Position numbers and translations under genes: made by a program
Shown here: one piece after another, positions 32,652 to 44,884 of the stretch
Layout: every line of letters starts with the position of its first letter
Numbering within the stretch: position 1 is the stretch's first letter
DNA from: Thermothelomyces thermophilus ATCC 42464
Lineage: Eukaryota; Ascomycota; Sordariomycetes; Sordariales; Chaetomiaceae
DNA: 64,000 nt
Direction of reading: 5' to 3'
Assembly (NCBI RefSeq): GCF_000226095.1
Contig: NC_016476.1
Coordinates: 3,844,001 to 3,908,000, forward strand
The notes under the pieces: generated by a model
What the model saw: only the letters and a program-made list of their open reading frames with translations
Databases searched by the model: none
Told to the model about the DNA's origin: nothing

Positions 32652-34024
32652 TACACTTCTATCCGGACGCCCACCTGCACCATCTGTCAAGCCCCCCCCC
32701 CCCCCCGCGCGCGCACTCCAGATGCCAAGCCTACCCTCCTTGCGAGTTGTACGCTACCTCCGCTTGGCAAGGTTTGTCAGAGAACAGAGCGTTCGGGACG
32801 GTCCGCCCATGGGATTGGCAGCATCCCAGACTAGGCATCTCTACACTAATCTTCAGATTTCCCATGTGCACATACAGTAGCGTACGCGACTAGTAGGGCC
32901 AAGCTCCAGCGGAGTGCTGCGCCATGTAGTATTGTTGGTAGTTATGTGGAGTACTCCGTACACTAGCATTGCAGTTTGTGCACTGCGTACTCCGTACACT
33001 ACACGTGTAATCATCCTGCCGAGGTTTTCGTGTGGGGCATCGCAACGTCAGTCATTTCTGATCACAAATGCAACTAACCGCCGCCGCCCGGATATTTTTA
33101 TTGGATTCCAGGCCGTGAGCTGGTATAAAAGGGTCGGGTAAATTGATTTATCACCTACCTTACGTAAAGCAGAGTATCATGGACGATGGACGACGGGCAC
33201 TGCTATCTCAGTCAGTAATTACCGTAATCGCGTATTCCACGTACTAGTGGTTTTCAGACTCCTTTCGGACTACCTGAGTTTTTAGTTTTTATTCTTCCCA
33301 AGCTCCTCTATCCCTAGTGTCATAGCCCCAAGCAAAGTGATCTTATTTCTAAGATATTTAAACCTGTTGCGGTTCAACCTGCACGCTGAGGTGAGTGTCC
33401 ACATTGGTGATCCTCCTCATCAGGCGGGTGAGCTGCTCCTAATCGCAAGTTACCTCTTCCTTGTCCTGTCAACCTTCCGAGGCACTCATGCTGCTCACAA
33501 GCCTGCCGGTCCGGCGCCGGGTCCGAGGAGTGTGGGAACCAGGGGGGTTGGGTGCAGAGAAGGGGACGAAGGTGGGTGGGTGGAACAACGCGGGTTGGCC
33601 CGAGTACAACGCAACTCAAATTTACTCGGGGTTGCCAAGGACTACTACACCAGGAGCGGGTGTGGTATCTTTTTCCTGATTTGGAATCTCTCTCCACAAC
33701 TCGCCGTTCATTGACCCCATGAACGTAGCACTCGCCTCGAAACACGAACCGGACCTCCCCATCCTCGGCCCAGCCGCGCCTCAAGACATACGGCACTACG
33801 CCGAGCCCTCCAGCAGCGACACCTCGTCCCCCGTCTCGGCACGCCTCCGAGCAGACCCCGATCCTGTCCTCGGCCGCCGTGCCCCGGTTGATGTTGGTGG
33901 ACTCGTGGCAGGTCAGCGTGTGGACCAGCGCCGCCTCGCTGCTTCCCCCTCCTCCCCCCCCCCCAAAAAAAAAACCCTTTCACATCCCGTGTTCACGCAC
34001 ACACACACACACACACACACACAG
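32652..34024. other. Intergenic region
   Basis: Contains a C-run/CG-alternating tract (about 32692-32711), two copies of TACTCCGTACACTA (about 32949 and 32989), a TATAAAAG at 33124 and a CA dinucleotide repeat at about 33997-34021. No coding region is supported. The right end is the 3' flank of the oxygenase gene. Confidence 0.45.
33124..33131 (+). promoter_or_regulatory. Orphan TATA-box-like sequence
   Basis: TATAAAAG followed 47 bp later by an ATG (33178) that opens only a short peptide. This is a canonical TATA element with no recognisable gene downstream. It may be a chance match or the promoter of a lost or non-coding transcript. Confidence 0.25.
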
Positions 34025-35966
34025 TTACACACCATTTGATCCGTTCTGGGCCGCCGCCGCAAACTTCTTCTGCCACGGCAACGGCTCCTTGGCCACCCGA
34101 AGCGGGCCCACGTCGCCGTTCTCTGCCCTGCGCCGCCGCCACGCCTCGATCTCGCGGCTGTCGACCCAGTTCCCGTGCAGGCCCAGCTTGAGCTTGAGCG
34201 GGAGGTGGATGACGGCCAGGGGTCCCTTGCCGAGGTTCCGGGCCTCGAAGATGACGACGTCGTTGCGCAGCTCGTCCAGGTGGTTCAGCAGCGCGATCAG
34301 ATACCCTTCGCCCTCGGCGGCCCCCTGGCGCGGGATGAAGGTCGGCTCCTGGAAGGTCATGGTCGGCCCGGCGAAGTAGACGTCTTGGAGCCCGAATTTA
34401 CCGGCGGTGGCTTCCTCGGCGCTTCCGTTGCTCCGCCCGTCTCCGGACGGGTCGCCGGTGTTGTGGCCGTGGTGATAGTTTTGGTCGGACCAGGTGTAGT
34501 GGCCCAGACAGTTGAACAGGCCGCCTGCCGGGGGACCGCACTTTTCAAAGTCGTAGGGCCTCGTCGGATCGACGACGGCCTGCCAGAAATGCCGGTACGG
34601 CTTGGTGACGTAGCGGTCGTCGATGCGCGAGAACTCGCCGTTGGTGGGCCACGTCAGCGCGGGCTTGACCCTCTCGTCCGCCACCCAGATGTCGGCGTCG
34701 CCCGCGGCCTCGGTGCGGATCGCCGATTTCTTGGCCTTGGGATCGAAGATCCACCGCACCGTGGGCGACGAGAGCCGGTTGCGCTTGGCCACGCCGTCGG
34801 CGGGGGGCGTGATGTTGTCGTCGGGCGGGAAGAAGAAGAAGACGTTGCCGTCGGCCACGGTCAGGTCGAAAACGATCTCCCCTGACGGCAGCTCGTAGCA
34901 GCCGGCAACATGTCCATGGAAACCTGTTGGGTAGGTAGGTGATTCAGTCAGTAATTATTACAACTCGTCAGCAGCACCCTCTCTTTCCCTTTTTTCCCAT
35001 TTTTATTGATTAATTAATTACTATTATTACATGTGTAATAGGGAGCAACTTACCGTTATCCGCCCGGAACCAGATGATGTCGTCGCTCTTGGCCCCCCGC
35101 CTCGGCACGACGCCGTACCACTGGTCCTCGCTGGGGTCCCAGGCGAACTTGTTGCCGCCCCGTTTCATTCTCTCGAGGTCCATCTTGATGGGCGTCAGGG
35201 GCAGGACGACCCAATTCTTGGTGATGCCGCAGTCGTGGATCATACCCGCGAAGGGGGCCTTGTACCAGCACTCCTCGACCTTCTTGCCGTCCGCGTCCAC
35301 CGTCCAGACGGCCACGTCGACGCTGCAGTCGGAGCCGTCCCCGCCGGCCTCGTACGCGAAGCACACCATCTCGCCCGTGTCCGGGTCGATCTTGGGGTGG
35401 GCGGTGAAGGTCGGGCTGAGGATCTGGCCCTCGAAGTCGTACCGCCCCAGCGTCTCGAGCGTGACCGGGTCCATGGCGAAGGGCGGGCCGTCCTCCTTCA
35501 TGGCCAGCAGGGCGCCGCGCCAGAAGACGACGTTGGTGTTGCTCGCGGTGCGGATCACCCCGCGCACGCTCTCGTTGTCCGTCCACGGGTTGCGGTACCG
35601 GCCAAAGAGGCTGCGGCGGGCTCGCGTCTCGAGCAGGTAGCGCTCCGTGCGCACGTAGCGCTGCCGGAGGTCCGCGTGGCCCCCGGAGATGCGGATCGCC
35701 GTCACGGAGCCGTCGCCGTTGAAGTGGATGTCGTCCTCGAACAGCGGCGGGAACCGGTGGTCCGGCTGCACCCGGAAGAAGGTCCCGTCGATATCAGGAG
35801 GGATCGCCCCGCTCACTTCGAGGTCAAAGACATCGCCCTCGAAGCGGCACGGCTTGTTCATGGACGCGAACACGGGCGTGCGGGGGAACCGCACCGGGGT
35901 CGGCGGGGTGAGCCGGCCGGAGCTGTAGTTGGAGACCTCGGGGGCGAGGTCGTGGATGTGCGCCAT
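34025..35966 (-). CDS. Carotenoid/lignostilbene oxygenase family dioxygenase
   Basis: Non-haem Fe(II) dioxygenase of the carotenoid cleavage oxygenase (RPE65/lignostilbene dioxygenase) family; such enzymes split C=C bonds of carotenoids or stilbenes. Exons on the minus strand are 35966-35054 and 34923-34025, with an intron of 130 nt (GTAAGT..CAG) and 603 aa. The four expected iron-ligand histidines are visible: [32 protein letters not shown] (at the splice junction) and LHGNWV near the C-terminus. The N-terminus has the family entry [17 protein letters not shown] and [10 protein letters not shown]. No signal peptide or membrane segment is seen. The 'PDHRFPP' style resembles fungal stilbene-cleaving (CAO-1-type) more than the torulene-cleaving type, but this is inference. 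The SnoaL-like gene lies about 1 kb upstream on the same strand. Confidence 0.95.
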
Positions 35967-36950
35967 GGTATGAGCCTTCGGGGCCCCGGCAGCGAGCGCG
36001 GGTGATAATTATTTCCTAGATTAAGTAGGTACCTTTCCTAGCAGGAGATGGATGTGCTAATCAGCTGGCCCTTGGGAGCCTTGGGTTGTATTAGCTAATT
36101 ACCTACCTAGGTAGGTAGGTAGGCTGATGCTAGCTTGCCTTGGAACAACGATCTTGTTTTGAAACCGAGCTTGTTACGTGAAACTAGCATTAGAATCTAT
36201 AAGTTATTGGGGCGCTCTGTCTCCAACTCGTCCACCATCTACCGAGCCTGGTAGAGGAGGGGCCACTGCTCGAGCCGCCTGACGGACCCCGCAACCACAT
36301 AGATCGTTCGACCGGATCGCGGCAGTGTGGATTCGGACTTTCGGATGCGGGCCGGAGCGTGGCAGTGGTGGAGGAGCATGGAAATGACCCTGTTGGTACA
36401 GATTTTAACAGTGTGGGGTCATTCCGTTGGAATTGGTCTAATAATAATAAGCGAGGGCGGGGCCGAGCCGAGGCGGAGGTGGTGTTTTCCCCAACTTTCG
36501 GCAATCGAATGGTGATGTGCCTGCCTAGCTTAATTACTTACCGGACGCTAGGTAGGAGAATATGTGGTTGAGGTGGCGACTGGACAGGCAGAATGCGAGG
36601 TTCCGGGTAAACTTGGGCTTCGTGCTGTTAAGGGAGAGAAACGCTGTTATGGACTAATAAGCCGTGGTCAATGAAAATGTTTTGCTGACAGAGGTGCCGC
36701 ATTGTGAGAAGAAAGTCGCCATTACTATCCTCAAGACATGCGGAAAGTAGATCACCCCAGGAGACGTGAATGATTTGTTCTCAATTCCCAAGAATACCTG
36801 ATATATACCTCACTACGAGCGCAGTAATTACAGATGAACATTTTGTTTGCACTTTATTTAATACGCGCCCGCAAACTTTGCTCTCCGCATTGCGCACACA
36901 ACCCCCCTTCTCCCTCCCTTCCCCAAGGCCATCCAGACTTGATCACTCTA
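35967..36950. other. Upstream region of the oxygenase gene
   Basis: Likely promoter of the oxygenase gene and 3' flank of the SnoaL-like gene. It includes a TACCTACCTAGGTAGGTAGGTAGG near-palindrome (about 36101-36124) and AT-rich tracts. No gene is seen. Confidence 0.45.
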
Positions 36951-37851
36951 TCACTCTACCTTGTTTTGCACCAGCTCCGGCAGCACTCTGTCCCCCGGCT
37001 TCGGCTCCCGTGAAGTCGCTCCTGGCCTGCTCTGTCCGGCGGGCAGGTCCAGGCTCAGCGGGGGGTCGCTAGTGCTAACGTCGGCGCCGTACGCGGGTGC
37101 GCGTAGGTCGTCCGGCGCCGTCGGCTTGCCCGTGACCGGGTGCGGGTAGTGGAAGGGCACGACGCGCGTGTCGGGCCAGAGCATCTTTTGCTCCAGGATC
37201 TCGTCCGGGCCGAGCGGGTCTTCCGGGTACGTGACGGTGGGCCAGGGGATGTAGTTCTTCTTGGTGTGGCTCCATCCCCTCTCGAAGTCGGCGTGCCAGA
37301 AGGGAAAGTAGCGGTACCGGAACAGCTTCCACACCCCGTTCTCCTTGATGTATTCGTTCTCGTACAGGCCGCCCTCCCACCACTGGCGGTGGCCGCGCGG
37401 GTAGTACTCCTCGATGCTCTGGTGGGTGCCGGCCTGCATGAGCGCCCGCATGCGGCACCAGGCGTGCGTGCCCGTCTCGTCGACGTCCACAATGTCCTGC
37501 ATCATGATGTGGTCCAGCAGCCAGCCGTGCACCGGTCCGTTACGACCCTTGACGAACGTCTGCTGGAAACGCCCCTGGTAGAGCCGCTTGATCCCTTCCT
37601 TGCCACGGTACCGGCAACCGAGGAATTCAACGTAGGCGTCGGGATGATCCGAGAACATGTCGACGACCTGGTGTTGTGAGCAAAAGTAGATCCCATTGAG
37701 CACATGCCACTGCGGTGGCAAGCAGGGGGTTGTGGAGGGAGGTGCATGTACCTCGTTGTACAGACACTTGTCCAGGTAGTATCCATACTTGTGGTGCGTC
37801 TTGCGGACCTCGGCCTCATCTGCGCGCTCCGTTAGAGATGTGCGAGGCGGC

Positions 37852-37890
<39 letters not shown>

Positions 37891-37980
37891 TCTAGCTGGA
37901 GTTTACTTGCCCGAGACTCGCGAAAGCTCCTTTTGCAAGGCGTGCACCTGCTTCTTGAGTTCGGCAAGCTCTTGCTCCAT
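36951..37980 (-). CDS. SnoaL-like (NTF2 superfamily) domain protein
   Basis: NTF2-like cone-fold protein; relatives include dehydratases, cyclases and ring hydroxylase subunits. The firm part is exon 37819-37752 (DEAEVRKTHHKYGYYLDKC) joined to 37667-36951 over an 84-nt intron (GTACAT..CAG) that is in frame and stop-free. The core includes VDMFSDHPDAYVEFLG, HIMMQDIVDVDETGTHAWCR and a Trp/Tyr-rich stretch (RYFPFWHADFERGW). A long Pro-rich C-terminal tail follows. A first exon from ATG 37980 (MEQELAELKKQVHALQKEL, a coiled coil) is convincing as protein. However, its best donor (GTAAAC, about 37905) and the acceptor at 37820 are out of phase, so the junction is unresolved. A CAG/CTG repeat lies in that intron. 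The catalytic role is unknown; it is co-directional with the oxygenase gene. Confidence 0.82.
37856..37891. repeat. CAG/CTG trinucleotide repeat
   Basis: About 11 uninterrupted CAG (plus strand) triplets located in the presumed first intron of the SnoaL-like gene. In one frame it would encode poly-Leu on the minus strand, which is unlikely to be coding. Confidence 0.85.
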
Positions 37981-40066
37981 GGTGCCTACAACAGATACAG
38001 TCAGATAGGTTCCACACCACCGTGTATAATAGTTTTGCGTAGATATATATGTATATATATGAGTATGGGTACGTGGCGTGGGTGTGTGTAGGCTGTATCT
38101 GGGCGTCTTGTCTGAGGGTTGATTCTATGTAAAGGAAAGACCGTGTGGGTTGCCGCGTTGTACCCGACGACCTGCATGCTCAATGGCAGGAAATATATTA
38201 TCTATCAGGTTAACACAGCTGTCACCATTGCTGGATCGGCAGATAACTCCAAGCCTGTCCCGTGGAACAACTTTGCCTGATGCGGTCTGGGATTGGTTTC
38301 CCGTGCGGAGTAATAATCAATAATTAATGCTTCCGGAAAAGCATCTGCGGGAAGCGGCGTTGGCCGTGTGGGGGGGGAAGCTTCAGAAAAGTTCTGCTGT
38401 TGTCAATGCCAAAACACCAAGTAGAAAGAAAGGGTTTCCGTCGCTTGTTCTAAAGCTCTTTGACTCATGGCCATCGTTGGACGCATCTCTGATCAGTCGG
38501 TCTCGCTCTTTTTCTGGCTGCTCTTTCTCTCTCCTATTTGTTGTTATTCTTAGCCCTGGCTTCGTTGAGAACTGCCAAGACATTTACAAACCATTAACAC
38601 GTCACAGAACCAAGCTGGCATAGTCGCAGGTAACATACTACGGTTGCCCTGATGATCGCCGCTTGTTGGTGGAGGTGAGAGATCTCGATATCGTCGTGGC
38701 CATGCAAGTTGAGCTGTGGGGTTGTGGAGATTGCGGCCATCGCTGCTCCACGCCATTACCGCTGCTCCTGGTCCGGCCACCGCACCACAAAATACGTAGT
38801 ATTGGCAGTATCCGTAAGTAATAGTGTACCTTCGAGGGGGTTCCAAATTCAACCAGACGTTGATGCGGCCTTTGTCTAATTTTGGTGCCATTGTGGAACT
38901 TCCGGTCTGGAGGGACGAGTATTCAAATCCCAGGAACGGTTCCAGAGGAGGATCATATATCAGATGCCGCTCGACAACTTGGTGCCTATCATAGGCTTTG
39001 TAACGCTAACCAGAAGATACTTTCCGTATTGTGCATTTCCCCGGCCCAGGTATTCCAACTGTTCTGGGGCAGATAACCCAAAGAGGCAATCGCAGACAAA
39101 AACTGCTGAATCAGGAATTCCGAACCGGATTACTTAATCATCAATCTGGGCGTAGTGTATACGCAGCAGCCACATCTGTGAGAACCTTGATGTCCTAGCC
39201 AACTTGGAACCCAGCTGTCGGCGACTTTCTCCGGAAACAGCAATCAGGCCATCTCGCCTACTCTAAGCTATTGTCCAATCGACATCCGGTCCGCTCGACC
39301 TGTGCTCTGCTGACACGCTAAAGTGGAGCCACTCGGGGTACATTTCTGCTAACCGTGGTGCCACCCGAGATCTCTTTAGGGAAGGCGGCAAGGCCAACAG
39401 CATCCGCGGATTCTCCGCCCAAGACTCGGCTCCGCAGGTCCGGTTCACCACAGGATGGCATCGCATAACGGGCTGAGTATTCGAGGCACCTAAACTCTGG
39501 GATGGGACGACGGACTTTTGGGCGGGGGACCGCAACGATCTTTCAGGGGAAACAAGGACACGCTTTTGCGAAAAAGCGCGTCGGGTCCCAAACAGGGGCT
39601 CGGTGGAGACGCCAAGCAACGGATTTAGGCAAGTTGCGGTCGGAGATGCCTCCGAAGTCCGGGGGGGAACGGGGGGGCAGAACCACGGTGATTGGGCCTG
39701 GTCGAGGTCGCCATGGAGCTCCCAAACCTGACGCATGCAATTGTCGCGTCCGCCACAATTTTTTAGCCTCAGCGCTCACATCCTCCGCATCCCCAGGACG
39801 CTCAGCCATCTGTCTGAGAGCGTCAGCGGCTCTGGCGGACAGGGCTTGCCAGTCGGAGTTTTTTTTTTTTTTGGTCAGGACAGGGCTTGCTCAGGTTCGG
39901 GTGGTGGGGGTTTGGCTCGGCGGTGACCCGGCACTTCAAATGGTCTGGCCAGGTCACTCCTGCCCCCCCCCCCCCCCCTCCCTTTCCACCCTTCGCCACC
40001 CACCAGGCCAGCGTATCCGCGTAGTAGCACTTCGGACTCCCACCCCTCCCTCGGTATTGCATCCGC
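37981..40066. other. 2.1-kb intergenic region between divergent genes
   Basis: Lies between the minus-strand SnoaL-like gene and the plus-strand Zn2Cys6 regulator and probably holds both promoters. It has ATATATGTATATATATGAG near 38041, a T13 run at about 39860 and a C-rich run at about 39962-39980. Overlapping frames between 39260 and 40060 show no recognisable domain. Confidence 0.4.
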
Positions 40067-42704
40067 ATGGATAGCTCGGCCCAGGCCACCATGGGCGTCA
40101 TACCCAACATTAGGGCATTGTCGCCGGATCCCAACTACCAGGATGGCCCGGAGCAGGCCGAGTTCTCGCTCGCGGACTACATTGCGGATTCATCGATGCC
40201 TGCCGAAGAGAAGGTGCGAACTCGCAAGCCCATCCTGTTCCGCCGTCGCGCGAAGCGGGAGCAAAACAAATACGCGTGCTTCAAGTGTCAGAAGAAGAAG
40301 ACAAAGGTGCCGCTCCTCCTCCTCTTCCCAAGATTTCATGTTCATGTCCGGAAAACTCCCCCGTTCGTGCATGCAGCAACCGCGCTGACTTGAGCTTTTT
40401 CCGCTCGACTGCAGTGCAGCAGCGAGCGGCCGCGCTGCTCGGCCTGTGTGAAGCGCAATGACGTCTGCGAGTACGACGTCAGGCAGGGCGCCGTCTCGCG
40501 CATGGCGGACATGAAGGAGACCAACAGCACCCTGCAGCGCGTGCTCTCCCACCTGACCTCGGCCCCCGTCAGCGAGGTGGTCGAGACGGTGCAGAAGCTG
40601 AACGCCATTCAGGCGCTGTCGACCCTGAAAGACGGCACCGGCTCCGTCGACCTCTGCAGCAAGGCCCTGGCCGACGGCGAGGTCGCCAAGATCGATGCCC
40701 AGGCGCTGGCCGAGTGCGCTACCAAGCTGCCCGCCAAGCCCTGGACGTCGGTCGCCGGCGACGGTCTCGTCTCGCATCTCGTCGCCGATTTCTTCTTCCC
40801 GAATGCCGACGACCCGTTCGTGACGGGCTCCACCCTCATCGACCGGGACCTGTTCATCCAGGACATGACCCTCTGCAATCCCTCGCAGAGCCAGTTCTGC
40901 TCCCCGTTTCTGGTAAACGCCATTTGCGGGCTACGATCGGTGAGCGTCAGTCCCAGCCTCGCCGCGAGCGCCTAATTAACCCAACCGGCGTCATGTCGCG
41001 TGTAGTTATCCTCCGACAAGATACGGCTCGTGAACGAGATCACGGGAACTAATCTCACCGAGTTGTTCGTGGCCGAAGCGAAACAGCATTTCGATACTGA
41101 AGGCGGCAGGCGTTGTCTTACCACAATTCAAGCCCTCTACCTCTTTTTTATGGTAACCTGCCACTTCGGCACCAAGAAGGCTGGATCCGTATACCGTCTC
41201 GGGGCCTTGGATTATCTTAGTAGGCTTGATTTGGATAAGGCATTTGCCGAGTACCGCCGGGGCAACGGACTCACTGACCCCGATAAGTGTCGGGCTCTCT
41301 TCAAAACGTACTGGGGGATATTCAATTTTGAATGGTAAGTGACGATCGATGACTGTCAGATGGATTACTGGGTGTTGTTACCTATTCAACAGCCGCCCAA
41401 GACCCGCTGGTGCCCCGTTGGACTAAGTCTTCCGCCAGTATTCTTTGCCATACATATCTCCGGCCACCACCCATTAATCTTCTTCCGCTAGCCTTCTTTC
41501 CTGGCGATACCGATGGTTCTCGGAGTACACCGGGGCAAGCTCAGATCGCCCGTCGAGTCGTGCCGGCCACGAATCGGATTTCAGACATGCAATATCGCGT
41601 TATGAAGTACAACAGCGACCCGATCCCCCCAGTGGGCGATGAGTCCGACATGAGGGTCCGGAACGATCTGCTTTTCCAACTTCAAGCGCTAAAAAATTCG
41701 CTAATCCCCAACCCCGCCGACTCCGAGACTCAGGATAGGCATACCATTCTGGTCAAGTAAGCATTCAATCAACCACTTCGCCTCCTCCCCCCTTCTTCCC
41801 AATTCAACCACGCGAAGGAAATCGCAAGAGAGAAGGGAAGAAAACGGAGAGAGAGAGACACGGGCACAAACAACCAGAGAATGCTCCATCAATTTTTTTT
41901 TCAAACAAAAATCTCTGACGACTTGACAGATTGTATATCAACATGGTCGCCTGCAACATCCTCCGCCCGCTTCGCTCCACTATTCCCGTCTACTGTCCCA
42001 ATAAGACCAGCACCACCACCACATCGTCGTCGACTGCATCAATACCGACACCAATAACGGCCAAACTCCACCTCCTTTGCCTCGCCACGACCGACATCCG
42101 CCTGATCGAAACCTACCTCACCCGCTGCGCCCCGCCTTCCTACGCACCCTCCGTCTCCGTCCCCCTGTGCTCCGCCGTCTACACCATCCTCCCCTTCCTC
42201 GACGACGAAGACGCGGACAGGGACCTGGCCACGCGCGACGCCTTTGCCCGCGGATGCGCCATGCTCGAGCGGCTGGAGAGCTGCTTCCGCGGCGTGCGCA
42301 CCTTCCGCTGGGGCGTCCTGGCCGTCGCCTGGAAGCTCGGGGTGCGGATCCCCGCCCCGGCATGGCCCGCGTTCGAAGGCCTCGAGGCCGAAGTCCGCAG
42401 GGGGGACGTTGACCTCCGCAACGTGGCGGTCGATATCGTGATCCCGCTGCCACGTGACCTGGCCGAGAGGGTTTTCGTTACCGATAGCGGCTGTGCTGCG
42501 AGAAGGATGAGGGACGCGATCCCGGGACTGGACCTCGCTGCCGTTCTTGGGGAGTGGGGGAAGGCGTTGCGGATGGAAGGGGAGAGGTTGGAAGGCGAGA
42601 AACTGGAAAGAGAAAGATTGGAAAGGACGAGGCCGGAAGGACAAAGTTTGGAAGCCGGGAGGTTAGAGGAGGAGAAACGAGTCGGGAGCGTGGGGAGTGT
42701 ATGA
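40067..42704 (+). CDS. Zn(II)2Cys6 transcription factor with five exons
   Basis: Nuclear regulator of 728 aa. Exons are 40067-40306, 40415-40939, 41006-41334, 41439-41756 and 41930-42704; all phases close. Introns are 108, 66, 104 and 173 nt. The third uses an acceptor at 41438 (GCCAG), giving FNFECILCHTYLRPP, whereas the nearer CAACAG at 41391 would lead to a stop. The zinc cluster at residues 71-98 is C-X2-C-X6-C-X6-C-X2-C-X6-C, and the first intron falls exactly before Cys3 (KKKTK|CSSERPRC). A fungal-specific middle region follows (CHFGTKKAGSVYRLGALDYL and similar). The C-terminus carries repeated Glu/Arg/Leu units (GERLEGEKLERERLERTRPE). The target is unknown; the divergent SnoaL-like and oxygenase genes are candidates by position. 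Confidence 0.92.
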
Positions 42705-43159
42705 AAAGAGGTGTGTTCATGGGGAAGCGATGGGAGGAAAGATGAGGAGGACGGGGCGCCAACGTCAATGTCGTTGTGTCGGGACCGGGGAGAGAAGGGA
42801 GAGCAGGGGCAGGGGAGGGGAGGAGATGCGTATGTGGCGTTGGAGATACCCTCTGCTTTTTGTGGTGCTGATTGCTGGGATGCTTATCATCGTGTACATG
42901 TTTGCGGTCTTTTGGGAGTACAAAGATCGAGGTTGCTCATATATGGCGGAGTTGGGCGGAGTGTGATGACAATATCGCATTGTATATATATTAATAGAAT
43001 GGGCCGGCTAGTTGGGCCGGTTTGGCGCCTGGAACTCGCACAGAATGTTCGTCTTTTTCCATGTTGCAGCGGCGACTAATTAATGGGTGAAAGCCTGTCT
43101 GTCAGATTGGGGGAGTGGCGTTTTCAAGGCATGGTCTGGCTAAACGAAGGGTCGATATC
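42705..43159. other. 3' flank of the regulator up to the Copia element
   Basis: G-rich then normal sequence. One frame encodes a hydrophobic stretch (LLFVVLIAGMLIIVYMF) but has no independent support. The last five bases (ATATC, 43155-43159) are the left target-site copy of the Copia element. Confidence 0.45.
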
Positions 43160-43372
43160 TGTCGGAAGCTGTGGAGCTTCCAAGCGTATTAGCCACGCGT
43201 TTGCCACAGCTGTATGAGGCTGTTCAACGCATTGGCCAGTCCCTTTGTCTATAAATACCACTCGTTTTGTCTCCTTTGTAGATAGCTTTAACAAGGCACT
43301 CTTTCCTTTGTATAGCCACCTACTATAGACACTGCTTTTAATGCTCCCGGAAGCTCATTACTACGTTCGGCA
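43160..43372 (+). repeat. Copia 5' LTR
   Basis: 213 bp, starting TG and ending CA, matching 57552-57760 with transitions and small indels in the distal third. Confidence 0.93.
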
Positions 43373-43389
43373 ATTATGAGCCTAGTGCC
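43373..43389 (+). other. Copia primer-binding site (initiator tRNA-Met half-molecule type)
   Basis: The sequence ATTATGAGCCTAGTGCC starts right at the LTR edge. TTATGAGCC is complementary to GGCTCATAA of the initiator tRNA-Met anticodon arm, the priming mode described for Drosophila copia. Assigned by complementarity only. Confidence 0.65.
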
Positions 43390-44884
43390 TTGACTACTCC
43401 TCTGCCGACGTATCTTTAATATTAGTAGTAGCTTCTTCTATTACGAACTCTCTTACCCTGTTTTAATACGCTTTCGACGACGTATCTATCTATTATATCT
43501 AAGATCCTAGTTAAGACTTCTATATACTTTATAGGGCCTAGTTCCTAGAACTTATAGTATATTAAACTATAGTTATAGGCTAAGTTTACTAGTATATAGG
43601 GATTTATTAACCCTAATAGTAACTATAAGCTAGATCTAGAAGTTCTATAGTGCCTAACCTATAAGTAAGCTAGAGATAACCTTATCCTAGCTTCTTAGGA
43701 GTAGCTCTTAGAGGGATTATTACCTTTAATGTCTATAGATTTAATACCTTCTAATATAGCTATTATAGCCGAATTTGTATAACTATAAGACTCCTTTTAT
43801 AAAGATATTATATATATTATGGACGTTAGTAAGCAGATAGGATAGCTATAATACTAGCTAGCGTATACTATAGATCCTGAGCTCTATAAAGGTATAAAAG
43901 CATATAGGAAGAAGGATATTAACCTTATTAAGGGAATTATCTAGGTACTTTACTCTATACTTACGCTATCTACTATAACGCTTTATATAATAGTTACTAT
44001 ATAATATATAACTAGTCTTAATATAACTAAGTATTTAGGAGTTAATCTATAGCATTAGATTTATAACTTTGATATTACCTTCTAGTAAGCTATCTAATAT
44101 AATATCCTAGAAGTATAGGATATATAAGGACTTTATACTTTTCTTAATACTATTGCTATATATATCTTACTAACCTAGGTAGTAAATAAGAGGATAGAAA
44201 TCGAGCTTGTTAATAGTATAAGATAGCTACTTCCAGAGCTTAGTACTTTCGTTACAATAGCCAAGATCTTGATTAATAATAACATATAACCTAGAGTCTC
44301 TTAGAAGTATAGAATCTTCTCGATAACTTATATACTAATACTTCCTATAGCTTAGAAGAGTAGTAAGGAGAGAGGTGGAGACTAGTATAGAGACTTTTAT
44401 AGTGGTTAGTAGTATAATATAAGATATTCTTATAAGCGTCTAAGATATCTATAGGATCTAGTAGACTACTATATACTTAAGTAAGCTATCTATAGTAATA
44501 AGTAACGCTTATACCTTTCTAATAAGGAGTATAAAAGGATTTGCTAGGAGCTTGATAAGCTAAAGTAGGCTAGACTGAAAAATTAACTTATTACTAAATA
44601 GGGGGAGCTATCCTATTCTAGGTAGTTAGGGGTAAGATACCTTAGTTCCCTTAATATATTAATTATTAGCCTTTAACTACTTAGCAAGCTCTCGAGTCAC
44701 TATAAGGCATTTAGTATAGTTACTTTACGGTATTATCCTCTTTTAAAAAACACTTTACTAGACTTATATAGTATAACCTACTTAGTTAACGATAAGAAGT
44801 TCCCTTTACCTAAGACATTCGTCAAGGTAGAAGATCCTAAGTTTATTAAAGTAGGTACGACGACCTTCCCTATTAGTAGGAAGG

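Noticed and set aside
35031-36005. 324-codon plus-strand ORF
   Set aside because: Antisense of the carotenoid-oxygenase exon; the high GC third position keeps the opposite strand open.
42697-42966. Small ORF with one hydrophobic segment downstream of the third regulator
   Set aside because: Starts inside the end of the regulator gene, has no family resemblance and could be a chance frame in a 3' UTR.
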